Source of the DNA: Entomospira culicis
Lineage (GTDB): Bacteria; Spirochaetota; Spirochaetia; WRBN01
Reading direction: 5' to 3'
NCBI RefSeq assembly: GCF_028748145.1
Contig: NZ_CP118181.1
Coordinates: 1,054,211 to 1,118,210, forward strand
Length of the DNA: 64,000 nucleotides
In this document: positions 19,930 to 29,419 of the stretch, piece after piece
Layout of the letters: each line of letters starts with the position of its first letter
Position numbering within the stretch: the first letter of the stretch is position 1
Translations under genes and position numbers: made by a program
Notes under the pieces: generated by a model
Seen by the model: the letters and a program-made list of their open reading frames with translations, nothing else
What the model was told of the DNA's origin: nothing
The model's database searches: none

Positions 19930-20322
19930 ATGAAAATGCTTTGCTATCTTTTACTGGGGTTTGCTCTTATGGGAGCAAATGAGATGCAGGTTTCGGCGCA
20001 ACCGCTTGACGATTCTGCGCGCCCACTTACCTTAAACTTCGATCCAATGACCCCCGAAATGCGTGCGCTCAATCAAGCCAAGCAAGCGCAAGTGGGGGTG
20101 CATCCCTTGGTGCGCTTTTTTATTATAGGTATTGGGACATTCCCCTTGGTCTACCTGATTAGCTACCCGATTGTGCTCTTTAGCACGCAGAATTCCTGGA
20201 CAATGAACCAACAGATCACCACCTCGCTTGCCATTGCCGGCGGAGTGAGCTTTACCGTCTCGCTTATCGATCTCTTTCTTGGCTTTCGCAAAAAGGGGCA
20301 GTATGAATATCCAGCAATATAA
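19930..20322 (+). CDS. Small exported or membrane protein of unknown function
   Basis: The 130-residue product starts with a hydrophobic signal-like segment (MLCYLLLGFALMGANEM) followed by SAQ, a plausible signal peptidase site. Two further membrane segments lie at about residues 60-85 and 97-120. No family recognised. It has its own promoter and appears leaderless. The pseudouridine synthase gene starts 20 bases before its stop in another frame, so it heads an operon that may run to the terminator at 26534. Small membrane proteins with this layout are common in spirochaete genomes, but I cannot assign a role. Confidence 0.65.
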   Translation: MKMLCYLLLGFALMGANEMQVSAQPLDDSARPLTLNFDPMTPEMRALNQAKQAQVGVHPLVRFFIIGIGTFPLVYLISYPIVLFSTQNSWTMNQQITTSLAIAGGVSFTVSLIDLFLGFRKKGQYEYPAI

Positions 20323-21241
20323 CGACTACATCGCCTGCGACTATGCCCGTCTCGATCGTTACATCAGCGAGCATCTACAGTTGCTTAGCCGTAGCCAAAT
20401 CAAGAGCGTAACCATCGATGCCCTCACCGTCAATGGCAAGAAAGCTAAGTGGAGCCAAAAGGTGCGCGTGGGCGATCATTTGATGCTCACCTGGCAAGCG
20501 CCCGAGAGCTTCTCGCTCTTACCTCAAGATATCCCCCTAGATATATTATATGAAGATGAACACGTCTGGGTGATTAACAAAGCGCAAGGGATGGTGGTGC
20601 ATCCGGGGGCGGGGCGCAAGCGCGACACCCTCGCCAATGCGCTGGCTTATCGCCTACAGCAGAGCCAAGGCGAGATCTATGACGAACAGCGTCTCGGCAT
20701 TGTCCATCGGTTAGATATGGAGACATCGGGGGTGATTATCTGCGCCAAGGATGCCAAGACGCACGCCTTTTTAGCCCAACAATTCAAAGATCGTACGGTG
20801 AAAAAGCGCTATATGGCGATCCTCGCCACACCCCATCTCACCCCAGCGCGTGGGCTTATTCAGAACTACCTCGATCGCTCCAGACGGGTGCGCACGCACT
20901 TTGTCTGTGGGGATAACCCCGAACGTGGGCGTTTTGCAGCTACGGGCTATCGCCTCTTAGCCAATTTTAACGCGCTCTCGCTGGTGCTCTTTAAGCCCTA
21001 TACCGGACGCACCCATCAACTGCGCGTGCATGCAAAGAGCGAACTCTTTCCCATTGTTGGCGACCCGATCTACTACCGAGAAGATCCACGCGAAACGTCC
21101 TTAATGCTCCACGCCTGGAAACTGCAGATTCGTCTACCCCATGAGGATGCGCCTCGCACCTTTATGGCACCCGTACCAGATCGCTTTTATCGCTGTTTAG
21201 CGCTTCATAAGCGCGAAAAATTCGCCGATACTAAAGAGTAG
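20303..21241 (+). CDS. RluA/RluD-family 23S rRNA pseudouridine synthase
   Basis: This enzyme of 312 residues isomerises specific uridines in structured RNA, most likely 23S rRNA. It has an N-terminal S4 RNA-binding domain (RLDRYISEHL, then VNGKKAKWSQKVRVGDHL). The catalytic domain shows NKAQGMVVHPG, the active-site HRLDMETSG with its catalytic Asp, KKRYMAIL, and GRTHQLRVH. AAGGGG lies 4-5 bases before the ATG at 20303, so the longer frame beginning at 20279 is rejected. The start overlaps the preceding small gene by 20 bases. A second, more divergent member is at 43571, so the genome has at least two; which sites each modifies cannot be told from sequence. Confidence 0.9.
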   Translation: MNIQQYNDYIACDYARLDRYISEHLQLLSRSQIKSVTIDALTVNGKKAKWSQKVRVGDHLMLTWQAPESFSLLPQDIPLDILYEDEHVWVINKAQGMVVHPGAGRKRDTLANALAYRLQQSQGEIYDEQRLGIVHRLDMETSGVIICAKDAKTHAFLAQQFKDRTVKKRYMAILATPHLTPARGLIQNYLDRSRRVRTHFVCGDNPERGRFAATGYRLLANFNALSLVLFKPYTGRTHQLRVHAKSELFPIVGDPIYYREDPRETSLMLHAWKLQIRLPHEDAPRTFMAPVPDRFYRCLALHKREKFADTKE

Positions 21242-21254
21242 GAGTATATCATCC

Positions 21255-22067
21255 ATGCAACCGCGCACCAGATCACATATTATAGCCTCGCTCTTTTGGG
21301 GATTTTTATTGACAACACTACTCATCCACCCTCGCGCATTAGAGGCGCAAGAGAAGAGCTCTGCATCGATGTCCACGCTCTCGGAGGAGAAGCGCGCGCA
21401 ACTCTATGAGCATTGGATGGCTTTGGCGAAAATTTACGAAGAACTTGGTGATCACGCCATGGCAGAGACCGCCCGCAACAATGCCCAACGCTTTGCCCCC
21501 GCCCCCAGCCAAGAGAGCACCTCACCAGAGGAGGAGGTAGCCTCTTCCCAACAACAGCAAGAAGATACAACGCTACCCAAAGAGGAGAATACTGAAAACG
21601 AATCGGAGAAGCTACCATTAGCCCCGCCCACTCTTCCTTCCGTCGATCTCTTACTTACCCAGCACTTTCAAGAGTATCTGGCGCATTGGTTTCGTGGTAA
21701 CAGCCAAGATATTATCAACTTAACCGCACCTATCCTACTGCTACCCCTCTACAGCGACGGATTAATTAAAGAAGAACAAGTTGCCTTCTTTATGGAATTT
21801 TTCACCACCTATCCCCAATTTCGCCAGCTCGTACTTGAGGATATCTATCAGCTAGAGAGCTTGCAAATTACCCAATTTGATAACTCCAAAGCGATGCTTA
21901 GTATCCAATCGCAACCCTATCCGCCCGAAGTGCTTAACGAGTGGCAATACTGGAGTAACTTCTGGAATAACACGCATCACTACTTCTTTCAAAAAATGGC
22001 AGACGGTAAGTGGTATCTCTTGGCCTTCGATATGGAAGCCCACGCACCTCATCCCTTTGGATTTTAG
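21255..22067 (+). CDS. Exported protein of unknown function
   Basis: The 270-residue product has an N-terminal hydrophobic segment (ASLFWGFLLTTLLIHPRALEAQ) that fits a signal peptide. A short TPR-like helix pair follows (HWMALAKIYEELGDHAMAETARNNAQRF), then a linker of about 45 residues rich in Glu, Gln, Ser and Pro, and a C-terminal domain of about 140 residues with many aromatic residues (FTTYPQFRQL, WQYWSNFWNNTHHYF) that ends in a strand-rich region resembling DUF4440/SnoaL-like folds. It lies 13 bases after the pseudouridine synthase and 15 before ptsI. I do not recognise the family. A periplasmic or surface location is inferred. Confidence 0.7.
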   Translation: MQPRTRSHIIASLFWGFLLTTLLIHPRALEAQEKSSASMSTLSEEKRAQLYEHWMALAKIYEELGDHAMAETARNNAQRFAPAPSQESTSPEEEVASSQQQQEDTTLPKEENTENESEKLPLAPPTLPSVDLLLTQHFQEYLAHWFRGNSQDIINLTAPILLLPLYSDGLIKEEQVAFFMEFFTTYPQFRQLVLEDIYQLESLQITQFDNSKAMLSIQSQPYPPEVLNEWQYWSNFWNNTHHYFFQKMADGKWYLLAFDMEAHAPHPFGF

Positions 22068-22082
22068 GGGGAGCAAGCGCGC

Positions 22083-23837
22083 ATGAAACGTCTAACCGGA
22101 ACGGCTATCGCTACAGGTATTGCCAGCAGTTTTGTCTTTCTTTGTAATGAAGAAGAGTTGCTCGTGCCGACATACACCTTACAACAAGAGGAGTTAAGCG
22201 ATGAACTTACGCGCTTTGTCCATGCGTGTGAAGTAGCGATTAAAGAGCTTAAGAGAATTAAAAGGGAGTCTGATTTGGCTACCGATGGGCAAATTGGTGC
22301 GATTCTCGATGTACAGATTTTGATGCTTCAAGATGTAGAATTCCACCAAGCTGTCGAACGATCGGTGAAGGAGAAACACCAAAATGTCGAGAGCGCTCTG
22401 GACAACTACTTTCAATCGATCATCCAAAAGCTCACCACGACAAATAATCCACGCATGCAAGAGCGCGTGGTCGATCTCCACGATCTACGCCATCGCCTTT
22501 TGCGCACGCTCTCTGAAGTAAAAGGTGGACAACAGCGCCTCGCCGATCTGATTGAGCCTGCCATTCTCGTTGCCTATGATATGTCGCCCTCCTTGGCAAT
22601 GCATCTGGATAAATCCTTGGTTAAGGGTGTCATTTTAGAGCATGGCGGACGTACCAGCCACACCGCGATCCTCATTCGCGCACTCGGCATTCCGGCGGTC
22701 TTCAATGTTACAGGCATCCATCAACTCATCGACGAAGGAACTCCCCTCATTGTTGATGGCAACGAAGGCATCGTCGTCATCCGCCCAAACCAAGGCACCC
22801 AGCGTGCATACCAACAAGCTATCGATTTTGAGACAGGCAACCACGCCTACTATCGTGCGCTCATTGCGCAACCGAGTATCACGGTAGATGGTGTCGAAAT
22901 TCGCCTACGCGCCAATGCCCAATCCTTGAGCGATGCCCAAAACGCGCGCGATCTTGGCGCCAAGGGCATTGGTCTCTTTCGTAGTGAATTTATCTTTCTC
23001 GCGCAAGAGCGTAAAGCTCCCTTAAGCGAAGAGGCTCAATATGCCATCTATAAAAAACTTCTACAGCTTTTCCCCCACGATTTGGTAACCATTCGCACAC
23101 TAGATTTAGGTGCAGATAAAAGTATTCCTCAATTTGCCCACTACGAAGAAGCGAATCCTCTGCTTGGTTGGCGCGCCAGTCGTCTCTGTTTGGAGGAGAA
23201 AGAGCTCTTTACGAGCCAGCTACGCGCCCTCTATCGTGCGTCGGTGCATGGCAATTTGCGCATCATGATTCCTTTCATCTCCACCGAATCTGAATTGCGG
23301 GAAATTCTGGAGATTCTTGCTCAAACGCGCACCGAACTATCCGAAAAAAAGATCGCTTTTAAGGCGAATGTACCAATTGGCATTATGATCGAGACACCTT
23401 CTGCTGTCCTCATTAGCGAGCAGTTGGCGCAATTTGTCGACTTCTTCTCCATTGGTACCAACGACTTAACCCAATACACCTTAGCCGTCGATCGCGATAA
23501 TCCTAAGGTTGCCAAATACTACAAACCGATCCACAAATCGGTGCTTAAACTCATCAGAATCACCATCCAAGAGGCGCAAAAGAGCCAAACCGATCTTAGC
23601 CTCTGTGGCGAGCTGGCCACCGATCTCTTGGCCGTTCCCTTGCTTTTAGGCATGGGACTTCGCGAACTTAGCGTCGGTTCCGCATCGCTCACCCACATAA
23701 AAGAGGTGATTCGCTTAACAACCATCAAAGAAGCGGAGGTTTTGGCCGATAATGTATTTAGCACCACCAAAACTTCCGAAATCGTGGAGCTACTCAAAGA
23801 GTACAGGGAGAGAATTTTTGCAAGAAAAAGTTATTAA
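22083..23837 (+). CDS. ptsI: Phosphoenolpyruvate-protein phosphotransferase (PTS enzyme I)
   Basis: Enzyme I of the phosphotransferase system moves phosphate from PEP to HPr. All landmarks are present in 584 residues: the helical HPr-binding N-terminus, the swivelling His domain with GGRTSHTAI (active His193), the linker, and a PEP-binding barrel with GIGLFRSEFIFL, TIRTLDLGADK and the dimer/catalytic stretch IGTNDLTQYTLAVDR and LCGEL (catalytic Cys). No HPr, EII permease or HPr kinase gene is adjacent. In spirochaetes with few sugar PTS permeases, enzyme I often serves regulation; whether that holds here is unknown. It overlaps der by 20 bases. Confidence 0.95.
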   Translation: MKRLTGTAIATGIASSFVFLCNEEELLVPTYTLQQEELSDELTRFVHACEVAIKELKRIKRESDLATDGQIGAILDVQILMLQDVEFHQAVERSVKEKHQNVESALDNYFQSIIQKLTTTNNPRMQERVVDLHDLRHRLLRTLSEVKGGQQRLADLIEPAILVAYDMSPSLAMHLDKSLVKGVILEHGGRTSHTAILIRALGIPAVFNVTGIHQLIDEGTPLIVDGNEGIVVIRPNQGTQRAYQQAIDFETGNHAYYRALIAQPSITVDGVEIRLRANAQSLSDAQNARDLGAKGIGLFRSEFIFLAQERKAPLSEEAQYAIYKKLLQLFPHDLVTIRTLDLGADKSIPQFAHYEEANPLLGWRASRLCLEEKELFTSQLRALYRASVHGNLRIMIPFISTESELREILEILAQTRTELSEKKIAFKANVPIGIMIETPSAVLISEQLAQFVDFFSIGTNDLTQYTLAVDRDNPKVAKYYKPIHKSVLKLIRITIQEAQKSQTDLSLCGELATDLLAVPLLLGMGLRELSVGSASLTHIKEVIRLTTIKEAEVLADNVFSTTKTSEIVELLKEYRERIFARKSY

Positions 23838-25167
23838 CACCATCCCCTTTGTCGCCATTATTGGTCGGCCTAACGTGGGAAAATCGACACTATTTAATCG
23901 CCTTGTGGGTAAGAAATTAGCCATCACCGACTCCATCCCTGGCTCTACGCGCGACATCGTCGAGCAAGAGATCTTCCTAGGCGATCGCGCCATCCTTCTT
24001 GCCGATACCGGTGGTAGGCGTGAGCGCACCGACAGTCATTTAGAGACGTTGGCAATCGAGCGTAGTTACTCTATCGATCAAAAGGCAGACCTCCTGCTCT
24101 TTGTCGTCGAGGCCATGGAGCTCTTGGCTGAAGATGAACAACTCATCGACTACCTGCGTCGCTACCAAGACAAAGTCATCCTCATCGTCAACAAGTGCGA
24201 CTCCCACGAGCGCGATTTTATCGCCAACAACTACTATCAATATGGCTTTAAAGAGCTTATCATGATCTCCGCCGAACATGGTAGAAACATCGATCTCTTA
24301 CGCGAAGCTCTCTACCAACACCTGCCCCCAGCACTGCCTGCTCCTGAAGAGCAAACAGACGAAACTGCGCCCATTCGTATTACGATTTTAGGCAAACCCA
24401 ATGCTGGAAAATCCACATTAGCCAACCAATTGAGCCAAAGCGATCGATCGCTGGTCAGTGAGGTGGCAGGCACGACGCGCGACAGTGTCAAGAGTCATTT
24501 TCTCTTTGATGGGCAACCCTTTGAGATCATCGATACCGCCGGTCTACGCCGAAAAGCCAAGGTCAACGATCCTATCGAATTCTACTCTACGCGTCGTGCC
24601 GAGGCCTCGATTCGTGAAGCGGATGTGGTACTCCTGCTTATCGATGCGCAGGAAGGGCTTACCGATCAAGACAAAAAAATTGCCGATAAAATTATTTTGG
24701 AGAAGAAGCCTTTTCTCTTTGTCCTCAATAAGTGCGATCTGCTTGCCGAGCACCATCTCTATGAGCGCCATCGTGGTGATAGAACCAAACTTGCCGTGCA
24801 AAATCTCAAAGACGCCTTCCCCATCCTCAACTATCTCGCGGTAGTTCCCATCGAGGCTTCGCACAATCTTGGCTTAGATAAATTAATGAAGATGGTCAAT
24901 ACGGTCCATCGTCAGAGTTTACGTAAAATTGACGATACCGAATTCCAGCGTGCCTTACTCCAGTGGCGTGGCGATCTACTCCACGGCTCACCTTATCACA
25001 AAAGCCACATTCGTAGCATCCGTCAAGTGGGCGTGCAGCCGCCACGCTTCGTCGTACGCGTGCAAGGCAAGGCGCAACCAAATTATGTACGCTATCTCAC
25101 AAACCGTATTCAAAAAGAATTTAGATTTAATTTAGTCCCTATTACCGTGGAGGTTGAACATGTATAA
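23818..25167 (+). CDS. der: Ribosome biogenesis GTPase Der (EngA)
   Basis: Der is a double-GTPase that helps assemble the 50S subunit. Two complete G domains are visible, the first with GRPNVGKST, DTGG and NKCD, the second with GKPNAGKST, DTAG and NKCD, followed by the KH-like C-terminal domain with PPRFVVRVQG. The start is a TTG at 23818 with GGGAG 7 bases upstream, inside the end of ptsI; the first G1 loop then begins about 15 residues in, as in other Der proteins. The length of 449 residues is normal. The next gene starts 8 bases before its stop. Confidence 0.95.
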   Translation: MQEKVINTIPFVAIIGRPNVGKSTLFNRLVGKKLAITDSIPGSTRDIVEQEIFLGDRAILLADTGGRRERTDSHLETLAIERSYSIDQKADLLLFVVEAMELLAEDEQLIDYLRRYQDKVILIVNKCDSHERDFIANNYYQYGFKELIMISAEHGRNIDLLREALYQHLPPALPAPEEQTDETAPIRITILGKPNAGKSTLANQLSQSDRSLVSEVAGTTRDSVKSHFLFDGQPFEIIDTAGLRRKAKVNDPIEFYSTRRAEASIREADVVLLLIDAQEGLTDQDKKIADKIILEKKPFLFVLNKCDLLAEHHLYERHRGDRTKLAVQNLKDAFPILNYLAVVPIEASHNLGLDKLMKMVNTVHRQSLRKIDDTEFQRALLQWRGDLLHGSPYHKSHIRSIRQVGVQPPRFVVRVQGKAQPNYVRYLTNRIQKEFRFNLVPITVEVEHV

Positions 25168-26515
25168 ACGTTTAGTATCATTGGCAATCGCGAGCTTACT
25201 CTTGCTTTCTACTGCATTTGCGCAAAACGATATGAATTTCACCCAAGAACGACTCTTACTAGAGCAGTCTAATTTTGCCGAGAACTATGAAATACGCCAA
25301 AATTCGCGTAACATCATTAGTAGCACGCAATTTAACACCATCGATATTAGTGCGCGTATTTACACCCAAGAATCGTCTACCCATCGCGTACGTGTCTCCA
25401 TTGTCCGCATGGACGACTTCTTCTATGTCATCTTTGCCAATGAGATCTTACCGATCATGCAAAATCCACGGCAAGCCAACCAATTTAACCCAAACCAAGA
25501 GAACACGAGCTACGATCTTCTCCTCTCTGATCGCTTTAAAATGGACGGACGTGGTACTTATATTATCAAAAAGCGTGTGCAAGATGGCACCATCGAACAC
25601 ATTAAGATCTATCTACAATCCGAATCCGAGAGCTATATCCTCATTACCCCCCAAGGTAGCAGTGAGATCAATCTCGATGTCTTTCTTTTTGAGACCCCTA
25701 TTTATCGTAATGTACGTCTACCTATCAACTTGAACTCAGCCACCACCTTACCCTTCTCGCGCATCATGGCAAGCTCCAGCCACGTTATCGACTGGAATCT
25801 CCTCTTTCTTCCCCTTGCTAATCAAAACGCACGCCGAAGTTATCTCCAAAATGTTATTCGTCAAGTAGAGCTTCGCCTACCCGAACTCTCTTATGTTGCC
25901 GATGGCATGCAAAATAGTAACGGCACCCTCGTGCATGGACAGACCAGAGAGCCTCAACAAAATCAAACTGGGTTGGGTAATCTTGGCTTTGTTAAATGGA
26001 TTATGGATGGCTTTTATTCCCCGCTTAATCAAGGTAAACTTAGCGATATTTCTTTATTACAGAACGACAATGAGCCACAACTCTCTAGCCTAACATGGAA
26101 TCGCAACCTCTCCTACTTCATAAACAAATCGATCTTCTCTCGCCGTCGCATTCATATTGGTGAAGATGATGTGCGCGATACCCCCTTTCTCACCTACACC
26201 CCAGAGATCGGCTACCCGCTCTCTACCTTGCCGGCGGTTATCTACCTCGAAGCCATCCGTAGACCCGAAGCTATCTACCTAGGCTCCATCAATGAGGTGA
26301 GTGCTACCACCCAAAATCGCCGTGCCCACCTTGCTAGCATCGTGATTATTCCCTTCTTTAACGAGATGGGAAACCTTGAAACCACCGTCTTTTACAATAA
26401 CCAAAAGATGACGTTAGAAGATCTTCATCGTAAGCATCGTGGAGCATTTATTCATCTACAGCGCATCACCACCAACAATACCACCTTCCAGCTTCCCCAA
26501 ATCAAGAGTAATTAA
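25160..26515 (+). CDS. Exported protein of unknown function
   Basis: The 451-residue product has a clean signal peptide (YKRLVSLAIASLLLLSTAFAQ, cut after AFA) and no further membrane segment, so it is periplasmic or surface-located. The body is strand-rich with many Asn and Thr residues; a stretch near residue 180 (FLFETPIYRNVRLPINLNSATTLPFSRIM) and the later NKSIFSRRRIHIGEDDVRDTPFLTYTP have no match I can name. GGAGG lies 6 bases before the ATG at 25160; the TTG at 25154 is not preferred. It closes the ptsI-der operon, and a strong hairpin terminator follows. Confidence 0.72.
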   Translation: MYKRLVSLAIASLLLLSTAFAQNDMNFTQERLLLEQSNFAENYEIRQNSRNIISSTQFNTIDISARIYTQESSTHRVRVSIVRMDDFFYVIFANEILPIMQNPRQANQFNPNQENTSYDLLLSDRFKMDGRGTYIIKKRVQDGTIEHIKIYLQSESESYILITPQGSSEINLDVFLFETPIYRNVRLPINLNSATTLPFSRIMASSSHVIDWNLLFLPLANQNARRSYLQNVIRQVELRLPELSYVADGMQNSNGTLVHGQTREPQQNQTGLGNLGFVKWIMDGFYSPLNQGKLSDISLLQNDNEPQLSSLTWNRNLSYFINKSIFSRRRIHIGEDDVRDTPFLTYTPEIGYPLSTLPAVIYLEAIRRPEAIYLGSINEVSATTQNRRAHLASIVIIPFFNEMGNLETTVFYNNQKMTLEDLHRKHRGAFIHLQRITTNNTTFQLPQIKSN

Positions 26516-26531
26516 TTCCTTAACCTAAAAA

Positions 26532-26560
26532 GAAGAGAGGTCAATCGCGACCTCTCTTTG
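26532..26560. terminator. Bidirectional Rho-independent terminator
   Basis: AGAGAGGTC and GACCTCTCT pair perfectly around a 6-base loop. T-rich tails follow on the plus strand (TTTGCTCTT) and, better, on the minus strand (TCTTTTT). It separates the convergent operons ending at 26515 and 26581. Confidence 0.8.
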
Positions 26561-26580
26561 CTCTTGCAGTCCGCCATGGC

Positions 26581-27240
26581 TTAACAATGACCAAATTTCT
26601 CCATCAACAAATTTTCTCCCACCAAAATCGGATCAAAAAGAAAGCGTTCCTTCTTCTCCATCGTAGTTAGATAGAGCAAAGAACACTCGCTGGCATCGCT
26701 ATTGGTAAGTTTGAGCGTAGGATTGAGCAATGTTCCATCCCGAAAGGTCAGCCAAGCCGAGAGGCGTTGCCCACGCTCCTCTACAGGGGTGTCGGCAAAT
26801 TGACGTAATAAGTAATTATTCCAAGCCGGTGCATAAGGCTCCCCATTCTCGCGCAGCACATTGCCAATGGTAATAAGCACCGGCGACTCTTTTCCTTGCT
26901 CCTGAAAGAGATAGTAGAGCATCATGGCGACAGTAAGTGGATAGTTTTGCATTGCTTGAAAAATCTCAGGAAGCGAAATGGCGCGAGCATCTTGTCGCAA
27001 CTCTTCATAATCACATGCCTCGAGGATCTTGCCACGCTGTTGGGCTACCATATTAATGGAAAAAAATTCAATCAAGCGTCGCTCCAGCACATTAATCGAT
27101 TCGGTAAGCGGAGCCAAAAAGACATTATCCTGCTTTTGCAAAAAATCAGTATAGAGATGCACCTTATCCCCGCCAAAAATCCCCCACTGTAAACTGCGCG
27201 CTATCGCCCGTTGAAATCGCACATAATAGTCGTAATCCAT
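26581..27240 (-). CDS. Protein of unknown function, last gene of the ispG-acpS operon
   Basis: A soluble 219-residue protein without signal peptide or membrane segment and without motifs I recognise. It is mostly helical in the first half (ESINVLERRLIEFFSI, LPEIFQAMQNYPLTVAMMLYYLF) and strand-rich in the second. AGAGGA lies before the ATG, and acpS ends 26 bases upstream. Its place behind mtnN, ispG and acpS says only that it is co-transcribed with housekeeping genes. Confidence 0.65.
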   Translation of the reverse strand: MDYDYYVRFQRAIARSLQWGIFGGDKVHLYTDFLQKQDNVFLAPLTESINVLERRLIEFFSINMVAQQRGKILEACDYEELRQDARAISLPEIFQAMQNYPLTVAMMLYYLFQEQGKESPVLITIGNVLRENGEPYAPAWNNYLLRQFADTPVEERGQRLSAWLTFRDGTLLNPTLKLTNSDASECSLLYLTTMEKKERFLFDPILVGENLLMEKFGHC

Positions 27241-27266
27241 CTATCCATCCTCTTTCAAAATATTCG

Positions 27267-27647
27267 TCATATCTGTTGCTTTACATAGACAAGGGTTACT
27301 GCGCTGGCTAAATCACCTTCATAACTCAAGGCGCTCTCCACCTGATATAATCGCACTTGCTCGCCCATCGTTCCAGAAAAGTGCCAGATTGGCTTTTTTT
27401 GCCTAGCGGTTAAAGGGGATAGGAGCTCTGCTTCATAGAGATTCCACGAAAAAAGCCCCAATCCTAGCGCCTTACTCAACGACTCCTTAGCCGCCCAGCG
27501 TCCCGCCAAATACCGCGAGGCATGCACTCCGCGCGCCTCGGCTTGTAGCAACTCATGTTTACCAAAGATACGTCGTAAAAAAGCCTCTCTTTGCAGAAGA
27601 GGCTCAAAACGACTAATCGCACAGAGATCATGCCCGAGGTGTAGCAT
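27267..27647 (-). CDS. acpS: Holo-[acyl-carrier-protein] synthase
   Basis: AcpS transfers the phosphopantetheine arm from CoA to acyl carrier protein, switching on fatty acid synthesis. The 126 residues include the N-terminal GHDLCAISRFE with the metal-binding Asp7 and the RWAAKESLSKALG motif with the second metal-binding Glu. Length is normal for the AcpS class. The ATG overlaps the 3' end of ispG by 20 bases, so translation is probably coupled. Confidence 0.92.
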   Translation of the reverse strand: MLHLGHDLCAISRFEPLLQREAFLRRIFGKHELLQAEARGVHASRYLAGRWAAKESLSKALGLGLFSWNLYEAELLSPLTARQKKPIWHFSGTMGEQVRLYQVESALSYEGDLASAVTLVYVKQQI

Positions 27648-28716
27648 GCATGCTCGCCTCTTCGAGTAAGGTCAATTGCTCCAGAAAAAAGCGCTCGGCC
27701 TCTTGGGCATCACCACTAAAGATACGCTCCTCTTTGCGGTAGACAAAGACCTTATTCCCCGCACCCGTAATTGCCAAATCAGCATGTCCGGCCTCCCCTG
27801 GTCCATTGACCACACAGCCCATCACTGCCACGGTAAAATCGCCCTGCATGCCATAAAGACGCTCTTCAATCTTCTGGGCAAAGTAGTGGGTATCAAACGA
27901 ATTACGCGCACACAACGGACAAGAGACCAACTTAGGCATGCGTCGCTCATCAATTTTTAAAAGAGAGAGTAATTGCCGCGCGGCCATCACTTCATACTCA
28001 ATGCGATCGCTAATACTGATGCGGATCGTATCGCCAATACCATCTTTAAGTAAACCACCCAAGTAAAAGGCACTCTGGGTAATTGCAGGAATCAACGTTC
28101 CTGCCTCAGTGATGCCCAAGTGAATCGGGTAGTCGCAAGATTTAGCCAAGAGACGCACCGCCTCATCGACATACTCAGGGTTGCTATCCTTCACCGAGAT
28201 CACAATATTCTCAAAACCGATACGCTCAAGCACTTCCACCTCATCCAGCGCACTCTGTACCAGTGCCTTCGCGCGATTAGGCTCATCCTTCAGTGAGCTC
28301 AATAGAGAGCCACCATTTACCCCGATACGAATCGGCACCCCCTTATCCTTAGCCTTAGTGGCCACCTCAAAGACCTTGCGCTCCATGCCGATATTACCCG
28401 GGTTGATGCGTAGTTTCGCGATCGGAAAGTCCAACGCGCGCAATGCAATGCGATAGTCAAAGTGAATATCGACAATCAGTGGCATCTTGAGCTGTGGTGC
28501 CAACGCTCCCAACAGCTCCACATCGCTTAAACGAGGCGCGCCAAAACGAATGGCATCGCAACCCAACTCTTTCAAGTTATTAATGCGCGTAACCAACGCA
28601 TCATCTATTGTATTAATAGGGCGATCCCACATCGTCTGTATCGCCACGGGATTGCTCCCGCCGATGGCAATATCTCCAATCTGAACAACCCTAGAGATTC
28701 TTCTCTTTTGTACCAT
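27628..28716 (-). CDS. ispG: 4-hydroxy-3-methylbut-2-en-1-yl diphosphate synthase (flavodoxin/ferredoxin)
   Basis: IspG makes HMBPP from methylerythritol cyclodiphosphate, the next-to-last step of the non-mevalonate isoprenoid route; dxr for an early step is at 39855. The 362 residues are the short bacterial form. The N-terminal barrel begins with RVVQIGDIAIGGSNPVAIQTM. The C-terminal [4Fe-4S] domain has Cys residues in VSCPLCARN and MGCVVNGPGEA; a CPLCAR in place of the common CPTCGR is a small deviation. It overlaps mtnN by 26 bases and acpS by 20, in a tightly packed operon. Confidence 0.95.
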   Translation of the reverse strand: MVQKRRISRVVQIGDIAIGGSNPVAIQTMWDRPINTIDDALVTRINNLKELGCDAIRFGAPRLSDVELLGALAPQLKMPLIVDIHFDYRIALRALDFPIAKLRINPGNIGMERKVFEVATKAKDKGVPIRIGVNGGSLLSSLKDEPNRAKALVQSALDEVEVLERIGFENIVISVKDSNPEYVDEAVRLLAKSCDYPIHLGITEAGTLIPAITQSAFYLGGLLKDGIGDTIRISISDRIEYEVMAARQLLSLLKIDERRMPKLVSCPLCARNSFDTHYFAQKIEERLYGMQGDFTVAVMGCVVNGPGEAGHADLAITGAGNKVFVYRKEERIFSGDAQEAERFFLEQLTLLEEASMHATPRA

Positions 28717-29407
28717 TGAGTAACTCCCTCACAATTTGAGCAGAACGACGCGAAGCTAACTCAAGAAATTCTTCATAACTCATCTGTGCTTGACCATTAG
28801 CCTTATCGCTTAGCGCACGAATGACAATAAAAGGAGTTGAACAAAGGCTCGCCACATGAGCAACCGCCGCCCCCTCCATCTCTACGGCAAGCGCATCGGG
28901 AAAGTGATGCAATAACTTCACCACATCCGCCTCTTGTGCGATAAATTGATCGCCAGAGAGGATAATACCTCGCTGTAGCGAGAAGTCGCGTACTCCCGAT
29001 TCGCTCAATAAGGCCTCAAGTTGACGTGAATCCTTCGAGACAAAAGAGCTCGACATCCCCGGAACTTGCCCCAGAGCATACCCAAAGGTACGTGCATCCA
29101 CATCATGGTAGATCAACTCATCACTGATGACGACATCCCCTACCGATAAGCCATCAACTAGACCACCAGCCACGCCCGTGTTCACCACAAGATCATAGGA
29201 TTGGGAGACCAATAGCAACGCAGTAGCGACACCGGCATTGACCTTGCCAATGCCCATCTGCACTAATGTAATAGCGACCCCATCAAGCTCACCATCCACC
29301 GCCTCAAGCCAAGGAGCAACCAAGCGCGTACTGGGGTTTCTCATCTTCTCCAAAAGGAGGCGACGCTCTATCTCCATCGCCGCTAAGATCAATATGCGGT
29401 GCTTCAC
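28691..29407 (-). CDS. mtnN: 5'-methylthioadenosine/S-adenosylhomocysteine nucleosidase
   Basis: MtnN removes adenine from methylthioadenosine and S-adenosylhomocysteine, clearing by-products of methylation and polyamine synthesis. The 238 residues show the family layout: an N-terminal ILAAMEIERRLLL with the catalytic-acid Glu, NTGVAGGL, VEMEGAAVAHV and RALSDKANG with the catalytic Asp. The start is a GTG at 29407 behind AAAGAG. A TrpR-like regulator gene ends 12 bases upstream and ispG overlaps downstream. Confidence 0.93.
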   Translation of the reverse strand: MKHRILILAAMEIERRLLLEKMRNPSTRLVAPWLEAVDGELDGVAITLVQMGIGKVNAGVATALLLVSQSYDLVVNTGVAGGLVDGLSVGDVVISDELIYHDVDARTFGYALGQVPGMSSSFVSKDSRQLEALLSESGVRDFSLQRGIILSGDQFIAQEADVVKLLHHFPDALAVEMEGAAVAHVASLCSTPFIVIRALSDKANGQAQMSYEEFLELASRRSAQIVRELLNGTKEKNL

Positions 29408-29419
29408 GCTCTTTCTATC